This document shows, one piece after another, positions 24,334 through 31,998 of a stretch of DNA of 64,000 bases. Location: positions 372,001-436,000 of the forward strand of contig AP021858.1 of the NCBI GenBank assembly GCA_017347465.1, read 5' to 3'. The position numbers and the translations under genes were made by a program. The DNA comes from Candidatus Nitrosymbiomonas proteolyticus (GTDB taxonomy: Bacteria; Armatimonadota; Fimbriimonadia; Fimbriimonadales; Fimbriimonadaceae). The notes below the pieces were generated by a model. That model was not told the DNA's origin, did not search any database, and worked only from the letters and a program-made list of their open reading frames with translations. Every line of letters starts with the position of its first letter. Position 1 is the stretch's first letter.

Positions 24334-25548
24334 ATGTCCCAAACCTTCATGCCCTCCACCGAAACCGTCTTCGAGAAGACGGGCGAGAACACCATGGTCG
24401 TGAACATGGGGCCTCAGCACCCCTCCACCCACGGCGTCCTGCGGGTGATTTGCGAGTTGGAGGGCGAGGTCATCGTCCAATGCAAATGCCAAATCGGCTA
24501 CTTGCACACCGGGATGGAGAAGGAGGCCGAGTACCAGACCTACCTGAAATCCGTGGTCATGACCGACCGCATGGACTACCTCAACGCGAACGGCAACAAC
24601 CTCGCTCTCGCGCTTTCCATCGAGAAGCTCCTCGGTTGCGAGGTCCCGCCGCGCGGACAATACCTTAGGGTGATACTGGCGGAACTCAGCCGAATCGCCT
24701 CGCACTGCGTCTGGCTCGGAACGCACGGCCTCGACCTTGGGGCGATGACCCCATTCTTTTACATCATGCAGCAACGCGAGATGATCCTCGATATGTTCGA
24801 GATGTTCTCGGGCGTCCGCATGATGCCGTCGTGGATCGTCCCCGGTGGGTTGCGCGGCGACATGCCGGAAGGGTTCGATGCCAAGCTCAACGCGTTCCTC
24901 AAGGAGTTCCCGAAGGAGCTCGAAGTCGTGGAAGGCTTGCTCGTGGAGAACCCGATTTGGAAGGAACGAACGATCGGGGTGGGAGTCCTCACCGCGCGGC
25001 AAGCGCTCGAACTCGGTTGCTCGGGCCCCATCGCGAGGGCGAGCGGGGTGGAATGGGACCTCCGCAAGAGCAATCCCTATTGCAGCTACGAGAAGTTCGA
25101 TTTCCAAATCCCGGTCGGCGAGCATGGCGACGTGTACGATCGGTTCCTGGTTCGGATCGCCGAGATGAAGGAGTCCTGCAAGATCCTTCGCCAGGCTCTC
25201 GATGGGTTGCCCGAAGGGCCCTGGAGCACTTCCGACCGGAAGGTCATCCCGCCGCCGAGGAGCGAGATCGACAGCTCGATGGAATCGCTGATACATCACT
25301 TCAAGCTGTGGACCGAGGGCTTTCATCCGCCCGTGGGCGAAGCGTATGTGGGGATTGAGGGTTCCAAGGGCGAGCTCGGCTTCTATGTGATTAGCGATGG
25401 CACGAACAAGCCGTACCGCTGGCACGAGCGCCCCAGTTCGTTTATGAATCTCAAGTCGCTCGAAGTCATGGCCATCGGGCGGCTGATCGCCGACGTGATC
25501 GCGATCATCGGTTCCATCGATATCGTGCTGGGCGAGATCGATCGGTAG
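24334..25548 (+). CDS. nuoD: NADH-quinone oxidoreductase subunit D
   Basis: A 404-residue 49-kDa-family subunit that forms the quinone site of complex I with NuoB. Motifs: VVNMGPQHPSTHGVLR, IGYLHTGMEKEAEYQTY, MDYLNANGNN and GELGFYVISDG. The C-terminus is GSIDIVLGEIDR where GSIDPVMGECDR is usual. It is separated from nuoC by 3.2 kb. Downstream there is no nuoE or further nuo gene: the next gene is convergent and starts five bases away. Confidence 0.95.
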   Translation: MSQTFMPSTETVFEKTGENTMVVNMGPQHPSTHGVLRVICELEGEVIVQCKCQIGYLHTGMEKEAEYQTYLKSVVMTDRMDYLNANGNNLALALSIEKLLGCEVPPRGQYLRVILAELSRIASHCVWLGTHGLDLGAMTPFFYIMQQREMILDMFEMFSGVRMMPSWIVPGGLRGDMPEGFDAKLNAFLKEFPKELEVVEGLLVENPIWKERTIGVGVLTARQALELGCSGPIARASGVEWDLRKSNPYCSYEKFDFQIPVGEHGDVYDRFLVRIAEMKESCKILRQALDGLPEGPWSTSDRKVIPPPRSEIDSSMESLIHHFKLWTEGFHPPVGEAYVGIEGSKGELGFYVISDGTNKPYRWHERPSSFMNLKSLEVMAIGRLIADVIAIIGSIDIVLGEIDR

Positions 25549-25553
25549 GTCCG

Positions 25554-26381
25554 TCAGCGAGCCTTTCGACGGGCCAGCGCGCCGAAGCCGAAGGCAAGGG
25601 CGATCAGGCTCGCCGGTTCCGGAACCGCGGACTGTAGCATCGCGACCTGCCACGCCATGTGATCGCCGTTCGCATACATATCGACCACTTCGGCTCCGCC
25701 CGTAGTGGTGACGTTCGCGTGGACCAGGCTCGCGGCGCTCCCCAGGTTGCCATCGAAAGGACCGCCGACCGTAGCGCTATTGAAGTCCAGCCGCTCGTTG
25801 GAAGAAGAGTTGTCGTCGCCCACCGTAAACACGCTGAGCTTTCCCGGATTCGCTGCGAACCCGTTGAAGATCGTTTGCCCCTGTTCGAGCTGGAACACCT
25901 CGCTCAGCTCGATGCCGCCGTCGCTGATCGCCACGTCACCCAGCGGAAGGCTGGGGTCGTTGTAAATGACCCCAAGGGCGGCTCCGTAAAGTTGCCCCAC
26001 TATGTTGAGCTGGGCGGCGTGGACTCCGTTGACCGTCACGAACCCAGTGACGTCCCACCTGTACCAGGTGAATCCGCCGTCGGAGCCCGTATTCGTGGGC
26101 GCGCCGAAGTTCGTGCCAGCAAAGGTCGCGTTGGCCGAACCCTGCGCTGCAAAAGCGCTGCCGTATAAGTAAGCCTTGAGGACGACGGAGGATGCGGGCA
26201 TGCCGCTGAGTGAAAACGTATAGGCGCCGTTGAAGCCTCCCGTCTGGCTCGAATCGGCGACCAATTGCCCTGCGACATGACCTTGCACTTGGAACGAGGG
26301 CGTTAGAGCGGATAGGGCGGGGCTTCCGACGAGCGCGCCTGATAGGATCAGGGCCGATGTGAAGTGGGCTTTCATTGACAT
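25554..26381 (-). CDS. PEP-CTERM sorting-domain protein
   Basis: A 275-residue secreted protein with an N-terminal signal (MKAHFTSALILSGALVGSPA) and a C-terminal VPEPASLIALAFGFGALARR tail: the PEP motif, a hydrophobic helix and a basic end. Such tails are recognised by the exosortase/archaeosortase system of exopolysaccharide-producing bacteria. The middle is beta-rich and aromatic, typical of extracellular sandwich domains. ATG 26381 or the second ATG at 26375 may be used; GGGAGAG precedes both. Its end is five bases from nuoD, with no terminator visible. A strongly structured element lies 35 bases upstream of the start. Confidence 0.85.
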   Translation of the reverse strand: MSMKAHFTSALILSGALVGSPALSALTPSFQVQGHVAGQLVADSSQTGGFNGAYTFSLSGMPASSVVLKAYLYGSAFAAQGSANATFAGTNFGAPTNTGSDGGFTWYRWDVTGFVTVNGVHAAQLNIVGQLYGAALGVIYNDPSLPLGDVAISDGGIELSEVFQLEQGQTIFNGFAANPGKLSVFTVGDDNSSSNERLDFNSATVGGPFDGNLGSAASLVHANVTTTGGAEVVDMYANGDHMAWQVAMLQSAVPEPASLIALAFGFGALARRKAR

Positions 26382-26415
26382 TCGTACTCTCCCACTAGGT
26401 CATCGTTGAATGGGC

Positions 26416-26507
26416 CGCGAAATGTGACGCCTTCGGGCGGGTTTCTTGGGGCCGGAGCCGCACGGACGACTTCTGGCCGGTCCATTTCGCGCTCCGGGAG
26501 TCGGAGC
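26416..26507. other. Multi-stem structured intergenic element
   Basis: CGCGAAATG (26416-26424) pairs perfectly with CATTTCGCG (26483-26491). Inside are a CGCC-TTCG-GGCG hairpin (about 26428-26439) and an eight-pair stem of GGCCGGAG with TTCTGGCC, making a three-way junction. A further hairpin GCTCCG/CGGAGC follows (26491-26507). On the minus strand it would be the 5' leader of the PEP-CTERM gene; on the plus strand it lies upstream of the lpd -10 (TAAAAT, 26516-26521). Strand is undecided. Confidence 0.45.
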
Positions 26508-26676
26508 CGTCCAGGTAAAATCGTGTCGTCGCTTGAGGGACGCGACCGCAACGATGAGCGACTCAATCAACCGTCCTGTGGAGTCAGCCTGCGCGCCCGC
26601 CACGACGACAGCCCTCGTGTCGCAAATCATCGAACAACTCGAACACATTTCCCTCGCAGAGGAGAACCCGAAAACC

Positions 26677-28095
26677 ATGCCGAACGACTCTTTCGACGCT
26701 GACATCACGATCATTGGAGCGGGCCCTGGCGGCTATGTGGCGGCGATTCGGGCGGCGCAACTCGGCGCGAAGACCGTGTGCGTCGAAAAGGAATACCTTG
26801 GGGGAACCTGCCTCAATTGGGGCTGCATTCCGAGCAAGGCGATGATCGCCAGCGTCGAGCGTCTGAATCAGGTCAAGCACGCGGGCGCGCTTGGGGTCGT
26901 CGTCGAGGGCGAGGCGAAGATCGACTTCAAGAAGTTCTCGGAGCGGCGCGACAAGATCGTCACGACCCAGCGCGGCGGAATCGGGATGCTCTTCAAGAAA
27001 AACGGCGTACGGCACGTCGAAGGCTTCGCAAAGTTCATCGACCCGAACACCCTCGAGGTCGCCAAAGATGGCAAGACCGAAAGAATCCGCTCGAAGAACT
27101 TCGTGCTGGCCATGGGATCGTCGGTGATGATGCTCGACATTCCCGGCCTGAAAGGGGGCAGAGACGAGGGCGTATGGACCTCGGACGACGCCGTTACCGC
27201 CCCCCACGTTCCCAAGTCGATGCTGATCGTCGGGGGCGGCGCGGTGGGCGTCGAGTTTGCGTACGTTTTCAACGGGCTCGGCAGCCAAGTCACGCTCGTC
27301 GAAATCATGCCGAATCTGATCCCGATGATGGACACCGACCTCGGCGTCGAACTCGGCAAGCTGCTGGGGCGGCAAGGGATCGCCATCAGGACCTCTTCGA
27401 CCCTCGAGAAGGTCGAAAAGGCCAAGGGCGGTTGGAAGTGCTTCCTCAAGAAGGGAACGGAGACGGAGACCGTCGAGGTCGAGGTGGTGATGCTCGGCGT
27501 CGGGCGCAAGGCCAACACCGAAGGAATGAACCTTGAAAAGGTCGGGGTGAAGCTGCACCGGCGCGGGGTCGAGGTGGTGGACGACAGCCTTCGCACCCAC
27601 GCGCGAAACATCTACGCCATCGGCGACGTGACGGGCCGAATCCAATTGGCGCACGTCGCATCGGCTGAGGGGATTCATGTGGTGACGAACATCGTGAAGG
27701 GAGGGGACGCGAAGTTCGACTACAAAGCGGTCCCGAACTGCGTTTACACGGTGCCGGAAGTGTCGTCCGTGGGGCTATCGCAAAGCGAGGCGGAAGCTCA
27801 GGGGCACGAAGTAACGGTCGGCAAGTTCGCTTTTCGGCCGTTGGGCAAAGCGATGGCAATCGCCGAGCAGGACGGCTTTGTGAAGGTCGTCGCTGAGAAG
27901 AAGTACGGGGAGGTGCTGGGCGTCCACATGATCGGGGCGCACGTCTCCGACATGATCGCCGCAGCGACGGTGGCGCTTTCCCACGAAGCCACCGTAGATT
28001 CCCTAGCGGCTACGATCCACGCCCACCCGACCATGGCCGAGGCGATGCTCGAAGCCTACGAAGATGCGGGCGGCCACGCGATTCACAAAGTCTAA
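26677..28095 (+). CDS. lpdA: Dihydrolipoyl dehydrogenase
   Basis: A 472-residue FAD-dependent E3 enzyme that reoxidises dihydrolipoamide of 2-oxoacid dehydrogenase or glycine-cleavage complexes. Motifs: [20 protein letters not shown], the redox disulfide [13 protein letters not shown], the NAD-binding [21 protein letters not shown] and the C-terminal [11 protein letters not shown] 26677 (GAGGAG upstream) gives the family N-terminus; ATG 26554, 33 bases after a TAAAAT hexamer, would add 41 residues and cannot be excluded. No E1 or E2 genes are adjacent. It is coupled to queF by a TAATG overlap. Confidence 0.95.
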   Translation: MPNDSFDADITIIGAGPGGYVAAIRAAQLGAKTVCVEKEYLGGTCLNWGCIPSKAMIASVERLNQVKHAGALGVVVEGEAKIDFKKFSERRDKIVTTQRGGIGMLFKKNGVRHVEGFAKFIDPNTLEVAKDGKTERIRSKNFVLAMGSSVMMLDIPGLKGGRDEGVWTSDDAVTAPHVPKSMLIVGGGAVGVEFAYVFNGLGSQVTLVEIMPNLIPMMDTDLGVELGKLLGRQGIAIRTSSTLEKVEKAKGGWKCFLKKGTETETVEVEVVMLGVGRKANTEGMNLEKVGVKLHRRGVEVVDDSLRTHARNIYAIGDVTGRIQLAHVASAEGIHVVTNIVKGGDAKFDYKAVPNCVYTVPEVSSVGLSQSEAEAQGHEVTVGKFAFRPLGKAMAIAEQDGFVKVVAEKKYGEVLGVHMIGAHVSDMIAAATVALSHEATVDSLAATIHAHPTMAEAMLEAYEDAGGHAIHKV

Positions 28096-28451
28096 TGATC
28101 GAGACTTTTCCCAACCCCGCGCCTGAGCGCAACTACTGGATTCGGCACGAGACGTCCGAGTTCACGAGCGTCTGCCCTAAAACCGGCAACCCCGACTTCG
28201 CAACCGTCATCGTCGAATACGTCCCCGATCGACTGTGCATCGAACTAAAATCGCTCAAGCTGTACTTTTTCGGGTTTCGAAACGAGGGCATTTTTTTCGA
28301 AGCAGTCATCAATCGCATCCACGATGACCTCGTAGCGGTTTGCGGCCCCCGTTGGATTCGAGTTACCGGCAAGTTCAACGTCCGGGGCGGCATTGGCTCG
28401 TCCATAGTCGCCGAATCGGGAAAAACCAACCTGCGCACGCCCCTGCCCTGA
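28095..28451 (+). CDS. queF: NADPH-dependent 7-cyano-7-deazaguanine reductase
   Basis: A 118-residue short (YkvM-type) QueF that reduces preQ0 to preQ1 in queuosine synthesis. The catalytic Cys lies in [13 protein letters not shown], and the QueF motif appears as [16 protein letters not shown], with L where S is more usual in ESKSLK. The FNVRGG segment is also present. Its ATG overlaps the lpdA stop codon by one base. No other queuosine genes are nearby. Confidence 0.93.
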   Translation: MIETFPNPAPERNYWIRHETSEFTSVCPKTGNPDFATVIVEYVPDRLCIELKSLKLYFFGFRNEGIFFEAVINRIHDDLVAVCGPRWIRVTGKFNVRGGIGSSIVAESGKTNLRTPLP

Positions 28452-28486
28452 ACCATTGCTTGGGTTGATTCCGTCGAATCGGCGGG

Positions 28487-28515
28487 TTGACAGGGATTGG
28501 AAAACCTGCAACAAT
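28487..28515 (+). promoter_or_regulatory. Predicted promoter
   Basis: A perfect TTGACA (28487-28492) is followed after 17 bases by AACAAT (28510-28515), 51 bases before the GTG at 28567. Confidence 0.6.
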
Positions 28516-28566
28516 GGGGAAACCATGTGGAGCATGCGGCTTTGTCCGTGTGCGAGGAAGGATATC

Positions 28567-29997
28567 GTGAACCGGAGAATCATCGCAAAGATATGCGTCT
28601 TGTTCGTGGCGTCACTGATCGCCGCGTTGGCAGTTGCGAGCGTCGACGTACAAATCACCATTGATCGGAGCCTCAACAGCCCGACCTTGACGATCAAGTA
28701 CAGCGGCGCGCGCGCGACGTTGATCGAGTTTCGTTTGAACGGGATCAGCATCGGCACTCGGGCGCTCTCAGGGGACAAGGCCAGCGGGGAGACGAACTTC
28801 ACGCTGGACATGAAGACCCTACAGCCGGGCGACAACGAGTTTGAGGTTCGGCTTTTCGACAAGAGTGGCCGCCCGCTCGGCTCGGAGAAGACCTATGTCG
28901 CCGCCGAAACCGAAGACAGCGCGCTCGTGAAGATCACGAACCCGAAGCTCGGAGCTACGGTGCAAGGCATCGTCGACGTGAAGCTGGGATTCGCCCGAAA
29001 CATGGGCAACGTCTATGTCAGCTTCTTCATCGACAATCAATTCCAGGCCATGACGAACGCCTCGCCTTACTCGTTTGTGTGGGACACCCTCCGCGAGACC
29101 AACGGCTGGCATGAAGTCGAGGCGTGGGTCGTCGACGAGAATAGCGCGACGTTCAAGACTCGCAAGGTCAAAGTCTTCATCAACAACCCTCAGGGCCGGA
29201 CCGAGCGCCGCGACCCCGAGACCGGGACGGGCGCCCTCGTGTTGCCTCCGCCCACCCAAGCGGTCGTAGCTTCCTCGAAGGTTCCGGTCGCTTCGACGGT
29301 CTCGGCGGGAACGATCGCTTCGACGATGTCGACGTTGAGCACCCCTCCGCTTTCGCCGCTGATCGCCATGAACGCGATCATCGCCCTGGTAGGCGCGAAG
29401 GTCGATGTGAAGTCGCCCGCGCTCGCTTCGCCGATGACCTCGAACGGGCGAGTGGTGGTTCCCCAGTCCACGGAAGTGAAGACCGCTCCCGCGACGCAAG
29501 CGCAAGGCACGCCCCCCGCCACCTCGGCTGGCAGCGTGTCGGTCAGCGCTTCTGCCGGCGCAGTGGTGCCCGCCACCTCAGTAGCAGCGACCTCGCCGAC
29601 CACGCTCCGCATCTCCAAGGGCGAAAAGATGCCGAATATCGGCTCCTTCAACATTGCTCTCAACGGCAAGTTCGTTGAGTTCGACGTGAGCCCGAGGGTT
29701 CAAGAGGGTGTGCCCCTCACGCCGATCCGGCACCTCTTGGAGGCCGCCGGTGGCGAAGTGGATTGGGAGCACCAGAGCAAGGCCGTGTCCGCTCAAGCGG
29801 AGGGCCGGTCGATCTACCTGAAGGTCGGCGACCGCTACGCCAAGGTTGACAGCAGCCTGATCGAGCTAGAGATGCTCCCGTTCATCGAGCGCGGCCGGGT
29901 CATCGTTCCTCTCAGCTTCATCGAAGAGTCGCTGAAGTACCACATCGAGTACGACTCCAAGACGGGGCACGTGCTGATCACCAACGTCAAGAACTGA
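28567..29997 (+). CDS. Surface protein with Ig-like domains and a copper amine oxidase N-terminal domain
   Basis: A 476-residue exported protein. GTG 28567 is chosen because AGGAAGGA precedes it and a hydrophobic signal/anchor follows (AKICVLFVASLIAALAVAS). Residues about 25-190 form two beta-sandwich domains (NGISIGTRALSGD, ITNPKLGATVQGIVDVKLGF). Residues about 205-350 are an Ala/Ser/Thr/Val/Pro linker. Residues about 355-476 match the copper amine oxidase N-terminal-like domain (VPLTPIRHLLEAAGGEVDW, RVIVPLSFIEES), which in bacteria is a non-catalytic module common in envelope proteins. A terminator follows directly. Probable role in the cell envelope; exact function unknown. Confidence 0.75.
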   Translation: MNRRIIAKICVLFVASLIAALAVASVDVQITIDRSLNSPTLTIKYSGARATLIEFRLNGISIGTRALSGDKASGETNFTLDMKTLQPGDNEFEVRLFDKSGRPLGSEKTYVAAETEDSALVKITNPKLGATVQGIVDVKLGFARNMGNVYVSFFIDNQFQAMTNASPYSFVWDTLRETNGWHEVEAWVVDENSATFKTRKVKVFINNPQGRTERRDPETGTGALVLPPPTQAVVASSKVPVASTVSAGTIASTMSTLSTPPLSPLIAMNAIIALVGAKVDVKSPALASPMTSNGRVVVPQSTEVKTAPATQAQGTPPATSAGSVSVSASAGAVVPATSVAATSPTTLRISKGEKMPNIGSFNIALNGKFVEFDVSPRVQEGVPLTPIRHLLEAAGGEVDWEHQSKAVSAQAEGRSIYLKVGDRYAKVDSSLIELEMLPFIERGRVIVPLSFIEESLKYHIEYDSKTGHVLITNVKN

Positions 29998-30018
29998 TCC
30001 TCCCCGGTTAGGATCGCA

Positions 30019-30052
30019 GCGGGCGCCCCGAAAGGAGCGTCCGCTTTGTTTT
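30019..30052 (+). terminator. Intrinsic terminator
   Basis: GCGGGCGCCCC (30019-30029) pairs with GGAGCGTCCGC (30034-30044) around a GAAA loop, with one mismatch and one G-U pair, followed by TTTGTTTT. Confidence 0.8.
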
Positions 30053-30143
30053 GTGTTCGGCACTGAAGACCTCGCCCGATTCGTCCGACAACACTATCGG
30101 GGAAACCTCCGCAGAAATCGGACAATTCCCCAAGAGGGCGACT

Positions 30144-30524
30144 ATGGGCTTTAAGGACACGGCTTACGACAGGCGTTTCGAGCGATTTGAGGTGGTCGAT
30201 TACGTCGTCATCCACGCGAAGAGCGGGACGGACCCGCTTCGCTCCATCATCACGGACATCGGCTTGGGGGGCCTTCAGCTTCGCTCCAAATCAGCCTTGG
30301 ACCAAGGGGAGACGTGCGAGCTGCACATTGGCCGGGGCGACCAGGACCCGCTGATCATTCAAGCGGAAGTCCGCTATTGCCGCGAAGACCCGACCGCCGG
30401 GATGTTTTCGAGCGGCTTTCGGTTTCTTCCGACGACACATGAGCAACGGGCCGCGATCGCAGAGTTCGTACACTCGGTGTTCTTGCGTCAAGCCGACCAG
30501 ATGGCCGACGCGCCGGGTGCCTAA
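30144..30524 (+). CDS. PilZ-domain protein
   Basis: A 126-residue single-domain PilZ protein, a probable c-di-GMP receptor. The first motif RxxxR is present (R10-x3-R14 in YDRRFERFE). The second motif, normally (D/N)xSxxG, reads DIGLGGLQL, so the Ser is replaced by Gly; binding may be weakened or altered. ATG 30144 is preceded by AGAGGG. It is an isolated gene after a terminator. PilZ proteins often control type IV pili, whose genes start at 61.6 kb. Confidence 0.8.
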   Translation: MGFKDTAYDRRFERFEVVDYVVIHAKSGTDPLRSIITDIGLGGLQLRSKSALDQGETCELHIGRGDQDPLIIQAEVRYCREDPTAGMFSSGFRFLPTTHEQRAAIAEFVHSVFLRQADQMADAPGA

Positions 30525-30546
30525 TCGCCGTCTTCGACTCTCGCCT

Positions 30547-31341
30547 TCAAACACCCCACTTTCGCTGGAGGTAGGCCTCCACTTGCGCCCGCTCGCCCGA
30601 ACCTAGCGCCCGGCCGTAGAGGATCAATTCGCCCACGTCCCCATGAAGGGGATTGGAGTCGAACGTGGTCCTCCTGATTCCCACGGCAAACCTGTCGAGC
30701 GTGAGCGACCCGACGTCGTAATCCGCCGCGGGGCCGATGCCTCCGACCATTGCCCCATCTCGAAACGCCTCCACGGTCGTGCCCGTCATGATTGCCGACG
30801 TCCGTTGAACGACCGCAGAAGTCGAGGCGCTTGCGATCGGGTTCTTCGCCACCCCCGAGTTGTCGACTCGTCGAACGTTGTACTTGCTTGCGGTATCCAC
30901 GCGAACGAACGTCTCGATCTGGGTGCTGGAGGAGCCAGAGGCCAGACAGGCGAGCGTGTGGGTCGTCGAACCCAAGCTGAGCGGCTGCCAGACGCAAAAG
31001 AACGACCACGGCACGTCGCTGCCGGAGAACAGCGCGGCCAACGGGTCTCCTGTCAGATGGTCGTCCGTTCCGTCGAACCGCACGGCGGGAAGTCCGTTGA
31101 GCGCCGACTCCTTCCACAAGGGCCGCTTCGTCGCCGTCGCCTGAACCACATGAAACCCGCCACCGCTTAGGTCCTTCCAGCCTCCGACGGGGTCGTTATC
31201 CGAACTTACCGGGAGCGTTAGCCCCGCGTCGAGATAGAGGCCCGACGAAGTCGCGTCGAGCCACAGAGCGAGCCCTGGGATCGCCGGCGGCGTGACGCTC
31301 GCGCCTCGCGCCGCTAGTTCCAGGCCGAGCCCGATCCTCAT
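30547..31341 (-). CDS. LamG/concanavalin-like protein, probable phage-type spike or fibre
   Basis: A 264-residue protein without a signal peptide. Features of the LamG-like jelly-roll fold are visible: PGLALWLDATSSGLYLDA, GGWKDLSGGG, LPAVRFDGTDDHL, GELILYGRALGSGERAQVE and a final YLQRKWGV. Such domains bind carbohydrate and are frequent in phage tail and head-spike proteins. It is the last of three overlapping genes (ATGA overlap with the 82-residue gene). It may correspond functionally to the head-spike fibre of gene transfer agents; that is inference from gene order. Confidence 0.6.
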   Translation of the reverse strand: MRIGLGLELAARGASVTPPAIPGLALWLDATSSGLYLDAGLTLPVSSDNDPVGGWKDLSGGGFHVVQATATKRPLWKESALNGLPAVRFDGTDDHLTGDPLAALFSGSDVPWSFFCVWQPLSLGSTTHTLACLASGSSSTQIETFVRVDTASKYNVRRVDNSGVAKNPIASASTSAVVQRTSAIMTGTTVEAFRDGAMVGGIGPAADYDVGSLTLDRFAVGIRRTTFDSNPLHGDVGELILYGRALGSGERAQVEAYLQRKWGV

Positions 31342-31586
31342 TGGAGCCCCACGATTCCAGTAGCGGTCGTGTTGGTCGCCCAGACGCGCCGAACGGCAAT
31401 GGGAATCAGTCCGACGGCGTTCGGAAGCACGAAGTCGTCGCCGGAGACGGTTGTCACGCGGAGATTGCCCTGGGTCCCGACCCAGATCGCGCGGACGGGA
31501 GTTGAGAGATCGCTGTCCACGGGCGTAATCGAAGCGCCGCCCGTCGCCACGCCGAGAAACGCGCCTTGCAGGTCGCCCAAGACCAT
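31338..31586 (-). CDS. Spike-base-like small phage protein (RCAP_Rcc01079-like)
   Basis: An 82-residue protein. VDSDLSTPVRAIWVGTQGNL, VSGDDFVLPNAVGLIPIAVR and VWATNTTATGIVGL reproduce the pattern of the small phage/GTA spike-base family (R-A-L/I-Y/W-V-G, then G-D, then P-I/V-V-R-V, then T-T-A-T-x-I-V-x-L). It overlaps the downstream LamG gene by four bases and the upstream gene by one base. No capsid, portal or terminase gene is adjacent. Confidence 0.6.
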   Translation of the reverse strand: MVLGDLQGAFLGVATGGASITPVDSDLSTPVRAIWVGTQGNLRVTTVSGDDFVLPNAVGLIPIAVRRVWATNTTATGIVGLQ

Positions 31587-31924
31587 TAGAACACCTCCAA
31601 CGCCGAATAAGCGGCAGTTCCCGACGCGCCCGAGCTATTGAGGGCGCAAACGTCGATGCCCTCGCCTGCGGGGATCAGCACGGTCGATCCTGGCAACACC
31701 AAGTAGTCGAAATCCGAAGCGCTCACCGTCGGCAGAGTTGCGTTCTTCGCGACGAGTTTGAGCCTGAGCGTGTACGCGGGACTGTGATTGCAGACCTGAA
31801 CCCCCTTTCTCAAGGGTGAGTTGCCGGTGGCGTTCGAAGCGCCGAAGAGCCTCTTGACGGTCGACCCCGTTACGGTCGAAGTCTCCCGCTTGCCGAGGTT
31901 TTCGAGGGACAAAGCTAAGTTCAT
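31586..31924 (-). CDS. Small phage-like structural protein, first gene of the trio
   Basis: A 112-residue protein starting at ATG 31924 with GGGAGGT upstream. It has no signal peptide and a beta-rich pattern (LRLKLVAKN, FDYLVLPGSTVLIPAGEGID, ALNSSGASGTAAYSALEVF), typical of small phage head or baseplate proteins that end in a Ser/Ala-rich strand. I do not recognise a named family. Its stop overlaps the start of the spike-base-like gene, so it belongs to the same operon. Confidence 0.5.
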   Translation of the reverse strand: MNLALSLENLGKRETSTVTGSTVKRLFGASNATGNSPLRKGVQVCNHSPAYTLRLKLVAKNATLPTVSASDFDYLVLPGSTVLIPAGEGIDVCALNSSGASGTAAYSALEVF

Positions 31925-31998
31925 GGGTACCTCCCATCGGGGTAGGCGTTCGTGACCGGAAGCGTCAACCACCTTCCCGGCACGCGGAGCGCGCGGCC

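Noticed and set aside
22650..24407. A 585-codon minus-strand open frame across pseudopilin copy 2, the lipoproteins and the start of nuoD
   Set aside because: It is antisense to well-supported genes and a similar antisense frame (21429-22469) mirrors pseudopilin copy 1, as expected from duplicated GC-rich coding DNA. No domain is visible.
23935..25653. A 572-codon minus-strand frame antisense to nuoD
   Set aside because: It is antisense to a complete nuoD gene, has no recognisable domain, and the true minus-strand PEP-CTERM gene lies in a different frame.
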